Virus record (IMG/VR): IMGVR_UViG_3300042890_006148
Coordinates: 1-64,000 of that record
DNA length: 64,000 nt
Direction: 5' to 3' (one strand)
DNA from: a virus
In this document: in pieces, positions 35,829 to 44,750 of the stretch
Numbering within the stretch: position 1 is the stretch's first letter
How the letters are laid out: every line of letters begins with the position of its first letter
The notes under the pieces: model-generated
The model's input: the letters and a program-made list of their open reading frames with translations, nothing else
Told to the model about the DNA's origin: nothing
The model's database searches: none
Position numbers and translations under genes: made by a program

Positions 35829-36202
35829 AAATTAATACCTGCAATTCCTTCATTACGTGCTGGCTGATAAACAAAAGCAGATTGGTCTCCATTAGCTCTT
35901 AAATCGTTAATAAGAACCCTAGACCCACCACCAATGCCCATAACTAGTTGATCATAAACAACACCAGCGTAAGAAAGCTGCTTGACCGTAACATCACGCA
36001 AACTTTCTTTTCTGCCAGTAGTGAGAATAATTTTGAAACCCTTGCTATCCCATTCACGAATCTTCTCTACAGTTCCGTGAATAATTTTTGGTTGATATCC
36101 AGGTTTAGCAATTTCTGTAGGATCGCCTTGCTCCCAAAGTGTTCCGTCTAAATCACAAAAAATAGTGTAATTTTTTGTGGCTTGATCAATATTATGTTCC
36201 AT
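35825..36202 (-). CDS. HAD-superfamily phosphatase
   Basis: The protein has 125 residues. HAD motif I is DLDGT (Asp17 nucleophile, Asp19 acid), motif II is ILTTGR (Thr at about 61) and motif III is represented by SRVLINDL near residues 93-100. No cap domain is present, so it is a small C0-type enzyme. It resembles phage HAD proteins and polynucleotide 3'-phosphatase-like domains, but the substrate cannot be determined. It lies between dUTPase and small unknown genes in a coupled cluster. Confidence 0.8.
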   Translation of the reverse strand: MEHNIDQATKNYTIFCDLDGTLWEQGDPTEIAKPGYQPKIIHGTVEKIREWDSKGFKIILTTGRKESLRDVTVKQLSYAGVVYDQLVMGIGGGSRVLINDLRANGDQSAFVYQPARNEGIAGINL

Positions 36203-36723
36203 TACTTGCCTGTACTACCCAATCCACCCTTACGAGATGTCTTATCAGTCTTACCAAATTCTTCAACTTCAACAAGTTCGTGATCAGCCAACTTTGCTAC
36301 AACCATTTGAGCAATTCGATCTCCGTGCTTGATAGAAAATGGAATCTTGTTATGATTGATAAGAATTACCTTAAGTTCAAAATCTTCGCCATCACCACAA
36401 TAATCACTGTCAATAGTACCTGGAGTATTAAGAACAGTAACACCAAATTTAGCAGCCAAACCAGAACGAGGTCGAATTTGAATTTCGTAACCATTTGGAA
36501 TATTTACATTGAGACCAGTGGGAACAATCAAAGTTGAATGAGGAGTAACAAGAGTTTGCTCATCATAAGAATCTTTCAGCCAAGCACAAAGATCATATCC
36601 TGCTGCACTTTCTGTAGCCTTCTTAGGGATAATTGCATCCTCACGAAAAGCCTTAATTTCAACTGTTGCTTTGTAACCACTAGGACCTGATACTGATACC
36701 TGTCCACTTCCTGATGCTGCCAT
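36202..36723 (-). CDS. dut: dUTPase
   Basis: The protein has about 173 residues. ATG 36723 is chosen because GAGGAAGG lies eight bases upstream; a longer in-frame ATG at 36741 would overlap the previous gene. All trimeric dUTPase motifs are visible: AAGYDLCA (motif 1), RPRSGLAAK (motif 2), GTIDSDYCGD (motif 3, uracil pocket), RIAQMVV (motif 4) and a glycine-rich GGLGSTGK end (motif 5). It hydrolyses dUTP to dUMP and keeps uracil out of phage DNA. An Asp/Gly-rich GDGEDFEL insert follows motif 3. Confidence 0.95.
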   Translation of the reverse strand: MAASGSGQVSVSGPSGYKATVEIKAFREDAIIPKKATESAAGYDLCAWLKDSYDEQTLVTPHSTLIVPTGLNVNIPNGYEIQIRPRSGLAAKFGVTVLNTPGTIDSDYCGDGEDFELKVILINHNKIPFSIKHGDRIAQMVVAKLADHELVEVEEFGKTDKTSRKGGLGSTGK

Positions 36724-36724
36724 G

Positions 36725-37042
36725 TTAAATACCTTCCTCATTCTTAATCATATCTACAGTAATCTCTTGGTCTTCTGGATTAAATATAAGAGACAATGGA
36801 TGCTCACGATTCTTAAGAGCAATGCTGAAATTTATCAGTTCACGACCTTCTAAATAACGATCCATCTTTGTCAAATCTTTAATATCTTCCAGTGATAACA
36901 CAGCAGTATATACTCTTTCAGACTTTACATCTTGAAGTTGAAGCCAAATAAATTGAACAATTGTAGGCTCATCTTCAGTGCCTTCATCTTCTTTCAATAC
37001 TGCATCTAAAATTTTTACTTCTCTAACTACTGATTTTGCCAT
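36725..37042 (-). CDS. small conserved hypothetical protein
   Basis: The protein has 105 residues and is not recognised. It is acidic, with beta-strand-like segments (VREVKILDAVLKE, IVQFIWLQLQDV, ERVYTAVLSLEDI) and a C-terminal PLSLIFNPEDQEITVDMI. It ends one base before the start of dut and is the first gene of the dut-HAD-dnaX cluster, so it could be a small partner of one of these proteins. The divergent gene at 37081 starts 38 bases away. Confidence 0.5.
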   Translation of the reverse strand: MAKSVVREVKILDAVLKEDEGTEDEPTIVQFIWLQLQDVKSERVYTAVLSLEDIKDLTKMDRYLEGRELINFSIALKNREHPLSLIFNPEDQEITVDMIKNEEGI

Positions 37043-37080
37043 ACAAGGATTTTACCCGTTTTTGAAGTAAAAAGAAAGGT

Positions 37081-39015
37081 ATGTGGTACAAAACAGCTCA
37101 GAATAAATTTAACTATAATATTACCCAAGAAGGAAATTTTTTAAAAATTTCTTTGAAAAGTACTTTGACTTCTAATGGATTGCCTGAGTATCCAACTGTT
37201 AATATATATCAAAGTTTACCTGGTGGTGATTCAAAACTACAAACAGAATCAAAATCTAAGTTAACTTTGGAAACATTTAAAAATTTAGTTCAATCTCAAA
37301 TCAATGAAATTTTTTCTACTGTAATGAATGTTTTTGCATTATACCCTAAAGGAGCCTTAAACACTATTGCTTCAAAGGGTCTTGATATAAATGTGGGCAA
37401 AGAAGGCGGAGGCACAGTTTTAACTAACATAGGTATTAATAAAAACTTGCCTTGGACAGGTTTGTATGAACCCACAAGTGATAAAATATTTATTAATTTC
37501 GATTATATTATGTCTTCATTAAATCATGAGATTGGACACGCTATTGATAAATCAACACGACTAGATCGTAGTAATCAAGACATGAAGAAATATCAAAGAA
37601 TGGCTCCAACTGGCTACGCAAAAACGAATAAGTTCGAGGCATTTGCTGAAGGTTACGAAATATTATCATTGATGGGGTTTGAGTATAGATTCCCAGAAAC
37701 TTCTGAGCAAAATATCAGACAAAATCAGTTGTTAGATATTGTAAGACAAGAAGTCAAAAAAAATCCTAGCAGCTTTAAAGATTTTGGTTCTGATATAAAA
37801 TTTGATTCTTTGAAGCAAAAAGGTCAATTATCTAAATCTGATACAACTACGAACCTTAAATCAAGAAGATTGAGTACTTTAGTTGGGGCATTTCAAAATG
37901 CAATAGATAAATTTTCTGGTGACAAACACGAATATGCAAAAAATTTAATCAATGATCAACAAAAAATAAATGATATTGTAGGATTCTTGAATAAAAATGA
38001 ATATTTTTTTAGTATAGAACCTGTTTCTCAAGATGAATTAGAGTTAGCACTTTACAGGTTATCTTTATCATTGGATAAAACCAAAGATCCATCTTCTTTC
38101 AATTATAAAAATTTTACTTTCAAAGATAGAGAAAAAATAAGTCCAATTAATCAACTTATAAACAATTTTTACTTACCAAAAAATATTAAAGATTTTATTG
38201 ACCAACATTTGGATATTTACGAATCATCAATTGGTCAAAAAGTTATGGAATGGATGAAATATGATGGTATGCCATTTCATTTCACTCCTGACAATAAAGA
38301 ATTTAGATATTTTAAAAATAAATTAATGCCCGAAGCTGTAAGATATTTCATGTCTGCAGGTTTTCCAAATAAATCTGATTTGCAAAAAATACCACAAGTT
38401 TCTTTATTGGATGAAATGGTACTAGCCAATCAATATGAATATGAAATTGGGCAAAAAATTATTAATGCCATATCAACAAAAAATTCTAAGTATATTGATG
38501 ATCAGGCAAATATTGACAGAATATATCAGCAATTAATTAAGACAATTTTTCCTCCGTTGACTTTTAATAATCCTGAAGATTTTTTCTTATATGACTTCCA
38601 AATTTCACAAACAAGCAAACCAACATATCAAGGTATGCATTCGCCTTATCAAATCGCCTCAACTGCTTATACGCTAGATCCAAATATTGTCAAGCAAAAA
38701 ATAAATCAAACTTTAGAGCAAGATAATTTCACTAAGAACTCATTAGAAAATGTCAAACAGAAAATTGCAAATGATTTATATATTAAAATAATGAGCTTGA
38801 AAGAAAAATATGAAAAGTTAATTCAAAATAATACAAAATTAAAAATTACTTTTCAATCAGCTATAAAGGCAATAGATAAATTGATGGCCAGCAATATAAA
38901 AATTAAAGGACCTATTTTTATGAGAATTTATAATCTCAATGAATGGTCGGAAGCCCAAAAACAAGAATTACTAAATTATTACAAATCCAAACAAGCGCAA
39001 GTTGTTAGGAAATAA
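37081..39015 (+). CDS. MWY-tagged zincin (HExxH) protein
   Basis: The protein has 644 residues. The start is MWYKTAQNKF, combining the MWY tag with a K-T-A-Q ending. HEIGH at 149-153 is a metalloprotease motif, with likely third ligands in KFEAFAEGYE (Glu186 or Glu190). The layout resembles small zincins followed by a long helical part (about 300-640) rich in Lys, Asn and Ile with no known domain. This is the second MWY protein with a zincin, after 28243, and it is followed by an MWY-tagged acetyltransferase; the three may form a set of effectors. The sequence before the ATG contains AAAGAAAGG as ribosome-binding site. Confidence 0.7.
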   Translation: MWYKTAQNKFNYNITQEGNFLKISLKSTLTSNGLPEYPTVNIYQSLPGGDSKLQTESKSKLTLETFKNLVQSQINEIFSTVMNVFALYPKGALNTIASKGLDINVGKEGGGTVLTNIGINKNLPWTGLYEPTSDKIFINFDYIMSSLNHEIGHAIDKSTRLDRSNQDMKKYQRMAPTGYAKTNKFEAFAEGYEILSLMGFEYRFPETSEQNIRQNQLLDIVRQEVKKNPSSFKDFGSDIKFDSLKQKGQLSKSDTTTNLKSRRLSTLVGAFQNAIDKFSGDKHEYAKNLINDQQKINDIVGFLNKNEYFFSIEPVSQDELELALYRLSLSLDKTKDPSSFNYKNFTFKDREKISPINQLINNFYLPKNIKDFIDQHLDIYESSIGQKVMEWMKYDGMPFHFTPDNKEFRYFKNKLMPEAVRYFMSAGFPNKSDLQKIPQVSLLDEMVLANQYEYEIGQKIINAISTKNSKYIDDQANIDRIYQQLIKTIFPPLTFNNPEDFFLYDFQISQTSKPTYQGMHSPYQIASTAYTLDPNIVKQKINQTLEQDNFTKNSLENVKQKIANDLYIKIMSLKEKYEKLIQNNTKLKITFQSAIKAIDKLMASNIKIKGPIFMRIYNLNEWSEAQKQELLNYYKSKQAQVVRK

Positions 39016-39016
39016 T

Positions 39017-39379
39017 ATGTGGTATCGACTTGCTCAAAATCAAAATGATATTCAAGAATTAATCAATTTTTTTATGAATAAATATCCAGAAATTGTTTTA
39101 AGAATCAATGAATTTGAAAACAAAATCAAATTAGATAAAATATTCATACCAAAAGAGATGAGAGGTATGGGTATAGGAACAGAAATAATTACTGCTCTTA
39201 AAGATTATAGCCAAAGAGTAAGCAAGCCAATTGTTTTAAACCCTGAACCTGAGAAAGGCAAAAAGGGTGCACTTCAAAGATTTTATGAGCGAAATGAATT
39301 TGTAGATAATGCTGGAAAAAGAAAAGATTATGATTTGACAGATACATTTTCCAGAACTATGTACTATAAACCAAAATAA
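39017..39379 (+). CDS. MWY-tagged GNAT acetyltransferase-like protein
   Basis: The protein has 120 residues. ATG 39017 follows AGGA by six bases and gives the start MWYRLAQNQND. The GNAT fold appears as FIPKEMRGMGIGTEIITAL (the acetyl-CoA pyrophosphate loop R-x-x-G-x-G) and a C-terminal ALQRFYERNEFV, the usual FYer-GF segment. It likely transfers acetyl groups to a protein or small molecule. The start codon is just after the stop of the upstream zincin gene, so the two are in one operon. The convergent nrdA gene is on the other side of a hairpin. Confidence 0.75.
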   Translation: MWYRLAQNQNDIQELINFFMNKYPEIVLRINEFENKIKLDKIFIPKEMRGMGIGTEIITALKDYSQRVSKPIVLNPEPEKGKKGALQRFYERNEFVDNAGKRKDYDLTDTFSRTMYYKPK

Positions 39380-39408
39380 AAAAAGAGGGGATTTCTCCCC
39401 TCTTTTTT
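39379..39408. terminator. bidirectional terminator hairpin
   Basis: A perfect 13-bp stem (39379-39391 with 39396-39408), loop TTTC, with A and T ends. It overlaps the final stop bases of the convergent acetyltransferase and nrdA genes and works for both. Confidence 0.85.
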
Positions 39409-41851
39409 ATGCTCCGCAGCTTTCACAATCCGGATCGCTCAACGAACATACTTTAGCAGCAAATTCTTCAGCATTAAAATCCTTCATTTGTTCTACTTCT
39501 TTAGGTTTTTCTACCTCTTGGATAGATGCACTTGAAAGATCAATTCCAAGTCCCTTTAATGCTTGTGCTTTAGGCTTGACACGTAGGTAGTACATACCTG
39601 TCTTCAATCCTAATTTCCAACCATACATGTGAGCAGAAGATAATTTACTTGGAGTAGGTTCAGCCATAAACATATTCAATGATTGTGATTGATCAATAAA
39701 ATATGAACGATCACGAGCCATTTCAAGAATAGACTTGCCCTTCATCTCCCAAACTGTCTTATAAACTTCTTTGATATCAGTAGGAATTTCAGGAATGTTT
39801 TGAACTGAACCATTCTCATTGAATAGCTTCAATCTAACATTGTCACTCCAGATGCCAAGATTTACAAGATCTTCTACTAAATGCTTATTGATAACAGCAT
39901 ATTCACCACTCAACGTATTACGCTTATAGAGATTGGTAGTAAAAGGCTCGAAACACTCATTATTTCCAAGAATCTGTGCTGTTGAAGCGGTAGGCATTGG
40001 AGCAACAAGAAGTGAATTTCTCAAACCAAATTGCTTGATTTCTTCTTTGAGCGCTGAAAAATTCCACATACCGGAAAGATCATTTTCAGTAAGTCCCCAT
40101 AGGTCATATTGTAATAAACCTTGAGATGCTGGAGATCCTTCAAAAGACGCATAAGAGCCATGTTTCTTTGCCAAATCCTTAGACGCAGTAAGAGCAGCAA
40201 AATAAATTGTTTCAAAGATATCTTTGTTCAATTTCTTTGCTTCATCTGATTCGAAAGGTAAACCCATCATAACAAAGGTGTCAGCCAAACCTTGAACACC
40301 CAAGCCAATTGGACGATGCTTGTTATTTGAATTCTTTGTTTCAGGAGTTGGGTAGAAATTTACATCAATAACTTGATTCAAATTAACTGTTGCTTGGTAA
40401 ACAACTTCATATAAGAATTTAAAGTCATATTTACGTAATTTCTTATCCTTCTCACGAACTTTGCCAGATGGAATAAGTACATATTTAGGCAATGCAACAG
40501 AAGCAAGATTACATACGGCAATCTCATTCTTATCCGTATATTCTAAAATTTCTGTGCACAAATTTGAAGATTTGATTGTTCCAAGATTCTTCTGATTGCT
40601 CTTATAATTACACGCATCTTTGTAAAGCATATAAGGAGTACCAGTTTCAACTTGTGAATCTAAAATCTTTTCCCACAACTCACGAGCCTTAATAGTCTTG
40701 AGTGCTTTACCTTCAGCTTCATACTTCTCAAAAAGCTCAGTAAAAGATTTCTTGTCTGGAGAATCGTATGCATCAATCAATCCTGGAACTTGATCAGGAG
40801 AGAATAATGACCAATCACCATCAGCTTCAACACGCTTCATAAATAAGTCAGGAATCCACATAGCTAAGAACAAGTCTCTAGCACGTAATTCTTCCTTACC
40901 TTGATTCTTTCTCAAGTCAAGAAAATCAAAGATATCACCATGCCAAGGCTCAAGATAAACAGCTATTGAACCCTTACGCTTTCCACCACCTTGATCAACG
41001 TATCTAGCAGTCTCATTGAATACCTTGAGCATAGGGATGATTCCATTAGAATATCCATTAGTACCCTTAATATAACTACCTTTAGCACGAATCTTGTGAA
41101 TGTTGATGCCAATTCCACCAGCAGATTGAGAAATTAACGCACAGTCTGAAATTGTCTTATAAATTCCAGGAATGCTATCATCATCAATATCAAGCAAGAA
41201 ACAAGATGAAAGTTGAGGGCGATTAGTTGAAGCATTAAAAAGAGTTGGAGTAGCGTGAGTAAAAAGACCTTGAGAGAGCATATCGTAAGTCTTTTGAACC
41301 ATCTCCAAATTTTCACGCCAAATACCAACAGCAACACGCATATAAAGATGCTGTGGAGTTTCTGCAGCTTGTGAATCAATCTTCAAGAGATAAGATTTAC
41401 GCAATGTCATAAAACCGAAATAATCAAAATTGAAATCTCGATCGTGAACAATCATTGCATCTAATTCTTGAGAATACTTCTGAATGACAGCATAAACCTC
41501 ATCAGAAATCATCCCAGCCTTATCACCAGTCTTGGGATTGATGTAGTCATAAAGCTTCTTTGCTATAACTGAGAAGTCTTTTTCAACATCCTTGTATAGT
41601 GCTGTAATTGCAATACGAGCAGCAAGTTTACCAAAGTCAGGATGAACTGTGACCATAGATGCAGCTGTTTCAGAACTTAGCTGATCAAGTTCGGTACTAG
41701 AAACACCATCATAAAGACCAGAAACAACTTTGGTACTTACAATGTCTGGGTCTACACGTTCATTCAAGCCATATGTAAGCTTCTTGATACGTGAGGAGAT
41801 CTTTTCTAATTTCAATGGCTCTCTTGAACCATTACGCTTGATAATATCCAT
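39407..41851 (-). CDS. nrdA: class Ia ribonucleotide reductase alpha subunit
   Basis: An 814-residue protein. An N-terminal ATP cone (MDIIKRNGSREPLKLEKISSRI) regulates activity. The catalytic barrel shows SSCFLLDIDDD, GGIGINIHKIRAKGS, QGGGKRKGSIAVYLEPWHGDI, CNLASVALP and an APMPTASTAQILG segment. The C-terminal tail ends with Cys802, Cys809 and Cys812 (CESCGA), the redox cysteines that pass electrons from thioredoxin or glutaredoxin. It reduces ribonucleotides to deoxyribonucleotides together with NrdB. Length and motifs are complete, and the gene follows nrdB by two bases. Confidence 0.96.
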   Translation of the reverse strand: MDIIKRNGSREPLKLEKISSRIKKLTYGLNERVDPDIVSTKVVSGLYDGVSSTELDQLSSETAASMVTVHPDFGKLAARIAITALYKDVEKDFSVIAKKLYDYINPKTGDKAGMISDEVYAVIQKYSQELDAMIVHDRDFNFDYFGFMTLRKSYLLKIDSQAAETPQHLYMRVAVGIWRENLEMVQKTYDMLSQGLFTHATPTLFNASTNRPQLSSCFLLDIDDDSIPGIYKTISDCALISQSAGGIGINIHKIRAKGSYIKGTNGYSNGIIPMLKVFNETARYVDQGGGKRKGSIAVYLEPWHGDIFDFLDLRKNQGKEELRARDLFLAMWIPDLFMKRVEADGDWSLFSPDQVPGLIDAYDSPDKKSFTELFEKYEAEGKALKTIKARELWEKILDSQVETGTPYMLYKDACNYKSNQKNLGTIKSSNLCTEILEYTDKNEIAVCNLASVALPKYVLIPSGKVREKDKKLRKYDFKFLYEVVYQATVNLNQVIDVNFYPTPETKNSNNKHRPIGLGVQGLADTFVMMGLPFESDEAKKLNKDIFETIYFAALTASKDLAKKHGSYASFEGSPASQGLLQYDLWGLTENDLSGMWNFSALKEEIKQFGLRNSLLVAPMPTASTAQILGNNECFEPFTTNLYKRNTLSGEYAVINKHLVEDLVNLGIWSDNVRLKLFNENGSVQNIPEIPTDIKEVYKTVWEMKGKSILEMARDRSYFIDQSQSLNMFMAEPTPSKLSSAHMYGWKLGLKTGMYYLRVKPKAQALKGLGIDLSSASIQEVEKPKEVEQMKDFNAEEFAAKVCSLSDPDCESCGA

Positions 41852-41853
41852 AA

Positions 41854-42810
41854 CTAAAAGTCCTCGTCGAATGAAATTTGCTCTTGAACTTCACCAACAC
41901 CACTTTTTACATAGTCAGCAACTCTCTTCTCAAAGAAATTGGTCTTATTCTGTAAAGCAATATTAGCCATAAAGTCAAAAGGGTTCTCTGTATTATAGAC
42001 TTTTCCAACGCCCAAATCCATCAAAAGACGATCACAAACATACTCTAAATACTGCTTCATCAATTCAGAATTCATACCAATCAATGAGACAGGTAAAGCT
42101 TCAGTGATAAATTCTTTTTCAATAATAAGAGCAGAATTAATAATCTCAAGAATACGCTCACGAGAAAGTTTATTCTCAATGTGATTCTTGTAAAGATGAA
42201 CTGCGAAGTCCGTGTGAAGACCTTCATCACGAGAAATTAATTCGTTTGAGAATGAAAGACCTGGCATCAAACCACGCTTTTTAAGCCAGAAAATTGAACA
42301 GAAAGATCCAGAAAAGAAAATTCCCTCAACAGCGGCAAAAGCAACAAGACGTTCAACAAATGATTCAGAACCAATCCACTTGAGAGCCCATTCAGCTTTC
42401 TTTTGAACAGCTGGAACTGTATCAATTGCATTGAAAAGATGGTTCTGTTCTTCTTTATCTTTAATATATGTGTCAATAAGAAGGGAGTATGTCTCGGAGT
42501 GAACATTCTCCATCATAATTTGAAAACCGTAGAAAAATTTTGCTTCTGTGTATTGAACTTCTGAAACAAAGTTTTCTGCTAAATTTTCATTTACGATTCC
42601 ATCAGATGCAGCAAAGAAAGCTAGAACGTGCTTTACAAAATGCTGTTCTCCTTCATTTAGCTTTTCCCAATCAGTATAATCTTGTGCTAAATCAATTTCT
42701 TCAGCAGTCCAGAAAACTTGCTGTGCCTTCTTGTAATAATCCCAAATGTCATGATGTTCAATTGGGAATAAAACGAAACGATTTTTATTCTCTTGAAGTA
42801 TTTTTTCCAT
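41854..42810 (-). CDS. nrdB: class Ia ribonucleotide reductase beta subunit
   Basis: The protein has 318 residues. Metal-ligand regions are visible: DYTDWEKL, then [30 protein letters not shown] (with the radical tyrosine), EGIFFSGSF and [15 protein letters not shown]. The [14 protein letters not shown] pattern resembles the eukaryotic and viral R2 group more than enterobacterial NrdB. The C-terminus ([14 protein letters not shown]) should bind the alpha subunit. The start has no obvious Shine-Dalgarno, and a strong hairpin lies only ten bases upstream of the ATG, which may be regulatory. Confidence 0.95.
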   Translation of the reverse strand: MEKILQENKNRFVLFPIEHHDIWDYYKKAQQVFWTAEEIDLAQDYTDWEKLNEGEQHFVKHVLAFFAASDGIVNENLAENFVSEVQYTEAKFFYGFQIMMENVHSETYSLLIDTYIKDKEEQNHLFNAIDTVPAVQKKAEWALKWIGSESFVERLVAFAAVEGIFFSGSFCSIFWLKKRGLMPGLSFSNELISRDEGLHTDFAVHLYKNHIENKLSRERILEIINSALIIEKEFITEALPVSLIGMNSELMKQYLEYVCDRLLMDLGVGKVYNTENPFDFMANIALQNKTNFFEKRVADYVKSGVGEVQEQISFDEDF

Positions 42811-42820
42811 AGTTTTGACA

Positions 42821-42860
42821 ATAAAAAATATCTGAAAGAAAACTATCAGATATTTTTTAT
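42821..42860 (-). terminator. terminator or attenuator hairpin before nrdB
   Basis: A perfect 15-bp stem (42821-42835 with 42846-42860) with a ten-base loop and A6/T6 arms lies between the 42886 gene and nrdB, only ten bases before the nrdB ATG. It can end the upstream transcript; a role in controlling nrdB translation is also possible. Confidence 0.75.
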
Positions 42861-42885
42861 CCCTTCCTTTAATTAGTATGAGGTA

Positions 42886-43329
42886 TTAATTGTAATTCTG
42901 CAACTCAAACGGGTCTAAATTTTTAAGCTTTTTGATTAGTTCTTCCAGCCTCTTCTTATATAATCTGTTTGCAATAATATAATCTAATAATTTTTCCTGA
43001 ACTGTAGATTTTTCTAAATCTTTTTCATCTAATGTTTCTAAAATTTCATCCACTTTTTTATTAAAACCAGAGTCCAAAATAGATTGAGCTTTAGAATCAT
43101 CTGTCCTAAAACCAGATGGATGAATGTCTAAAGATGACAACACAAACGATGAATTTAAGTCCTTAGACTCGTCAATAAGTTTTGTCCAAGAATGATATTT
43201 ACTGACTATACTATTCTCTTTGGGATTAGAATATTCCTCAACAAAAACGTTAATAATTCCGTTGTTTTTCTTAGCAAAATAATCTGATAGAAATTGTCTT
43301 TTTTGATCAAGCCAACTAGTTTTTCTCAT
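42886..43329 (-). CDS. unknown small helical protein
   Basis: The protein has 147 residues and is not recognised. A basic start (MRKTSWLDQKRQFLSDYFAKKN) precedes a short beta part with DIHPSGFRTDD and a long C-terminal helical coil (VDEILETLDEKDLEKSTVQEKLL...KKRLEELIKKLKNLD). It lies four bases from the SpoVS/Alba-like gene and is the last gene before a terminator. It may form a complex with that protein or with the sigma-like protein further upstream. Confidence 0.5.
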   Translation of the reverse strand: MRKTSWLDQKRQFLSDYFAKKNNGIINVFVEEYSNPKENSIVSKYHSWTKLIDESKDLNSSFVLSSLDIHPSGFRTDDSKAQSILDSGFNKKVDEILETLDEKDLEKSTVQEKLLDYIIANRLYKKRLEELIKKLKNLDPFELQNYN

Positions 43330-43332
43330 CTC

Positions 43333-43719
43333 TTACAATGCAAACTTAATATCAATAGCAAAAATACGAGTGGAAATTCCCTTTGTTTTCTTGCCAGCAA
43401 CTTCAGCACTATATTCTGATTGACGACAAACTAAAACTGATCCATTAGTCAAACTTTCAACTTCTCTGGACGCTAGTCTGAATGCTGTCATAATTGAATT
43501 TAATGCAGTAGGTCCAACAGATAAAATTCTAACATACTCGTGCTCTTTAAGTACATGCAAAATACTACGACTTAAGCCAATAGGATCAGTAGGTCTCTTC
43601 AAAGGATCCTCAGCATTTGGATCTCCTCCTCGTGCTTTTAATATCCTTGGGTCATTTGTATTATTCTTTGGTTTTTCATTTGTGGCAATAGTGCTCACAG
43701 GTTCTTCAATCTTATCCAT
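43333..43719 (-). CDS. SpoVS/Alba-like nucleic-acid-binding protein
   Basis: The protein has 128 residues. After a polar N-terminal tail (about 50 residues) the C-terminal domain reads SRSILHVLKEHEYVRILSVGPTALNSIMTAFRLAS, then a VLVCRQSE strand and a TRIFAIDIKF end. This is the beta-alpha-beta pattern of SpoVS, which is related to the Alba DNA/RNA-binding fold; the Gly-Pro/Ala-x-Asn turn matches its GAxAVNQA element. It probably binds nucleic acid. Identity is modest, so this is a fold-level call. It is transcribed together with the zinc-finger sigma-like gene just upstream. Confidence 0.6.
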   Translation of the reverse strand: MDKIEEPVSTIATNEKPKNNTNDPRILKARGGDPNAEDPLKRPTDPIGLSRSILHVLKEHEYVRILSVGPTALNSIMTAFRLASREVESLTNGSVLVCRQSEYSAEVAGKKTKGISTRIFAIDIKFAL

Positions 43720-43721
43720 TT

Positions 43722-44696
43722 TTAGTTTTCCTCAATTCCAATAAGAGACATTTTCGTCTTTATATTTTCTACAGCTTTATTGAACTCTGAAGCACTGCAG
43801 CCATATAGCTTTGAATCATATTTTAGCTTTGATGATCCATTTAGAATGGTTGAAATAATTTTATTTTCAACTTCATCTAAACTTAAATTCATTAAATTAT
43901 TAATTTTATTTTCATCTTTGATGCTGTCGTAATAACAGATATTTTCATTGTCATCTTCTTCAGACATATAAACACTTAAAGCTCTAGGAGAAACAGTTTG
44001 ATAATCTGGATAAAGTTCATTAAATTTTTGAAAAAGCATAGATGAATGCTTGGATAAAATATGCTTTCTAATAATTGCTGTTCTTTGAATTATCATACAT
44101 TTCTCACACGATCCATCTTTTTTATTTTCACAATTTTCAAGACATTCATAGCTTCTTGGCATTTTATGAGATTTACAAAATGAACATCTTTCAAGGTCTT
44201 CTAGAATAATTCCAGTGTTTTTTAAATGATCCCAAAGAATATGATGATGATGAACTAATATATGGGTTGAAAGAGGATTTACCCATTTTTCACAAATTGG
44301 GCATTTTTGAGAGGGATTTCTTTTACCAGCATTATCAGCTTTGACTAAGTTGATATAGTTGTGTTGTAATGCGCCGATAAAATAGTTTTTGAATTCCCCA
44401 CTTCCTCCATAACGAGATACTTTTCTGGTATTGCGGGGTTTCCAATTTGACAAGACATTGCAGAAAATTTTTATATAATCTGATGCAAAATCTTCTTGTG
44501 AGTCATACAAGTAATGATATTGATTCCACCATTCTTGCATATGTAGATAAGGCGGATAAAGCTTACATACTTCTTTGTATTGCCTGTCTATCCGCCATTT
44601 ATTGCCTGATAGTAAAGCCTCTTGATATTTTAGAATGGCTATTTCTAAATTTTCTTGAGTCCTTATCTTTGCTTGTTTTGTAATATCCTCGTTCAC
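43722..44696 (-). CDS. sigma-like protein with zinc-finger insertion
   Basis: The protein has 324 residues and starts with GTG (GAGGG eight bases upstream). Residues about 65-120 resemble sigma region 2 (QEDFASDYIKIFCNVLSNWKP, then GEFKNYFIGALQHNYINLVKAD). From about 130 to 215 is a cysteine- and histidine-rich part: a CPICEKW...H-x-x-x-H finger, a CSFCKSHK finger and a CEKC pair, hence at least two zinc sites. The end (SLDEVENKIISTILNGSSKLKYDSKLYGCSASEFNKAVENI) could be a divergent region 4 helix-turn-helix. It may be a third, phage-specific sigma factor or a transcription regulator. Identification is by pattern only. Confidence 0.5.
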   Translation of the reverse strand: MNEDITKQAKIRTQENLEIAILKYQEALLSGNKWRIDRQYKEVCKLYPPYLHMQEWWNQYHYLYDSQEDFASDYIKIFCNVLSNWKPRNTRKVSRYGGSGEFKNYFIGALQHNYINLVKADNAGKRNPSQKCPICEKWVNPLSTHILVHHHHILWDHLKNTGIILEDLERCSFCKSHKMPRSYECLENCENKKDGSCEKCMIIQRTAIIRKHILSKHSSMLFQKFNELYPDYQTVSPRALSVYMSEEDDNENICYYDSIKDENKINNLMNLSLDEVENKIISTILNGSSKLKYDSKLYGCSASEFNKAVENIKTKMSLIGIEEN

Positions 44697-44750
44697 TTAA
44701 GATTCCCTCGTTGATATTACAATTATAGTTACTGTTTTTAAAATTAGAAA

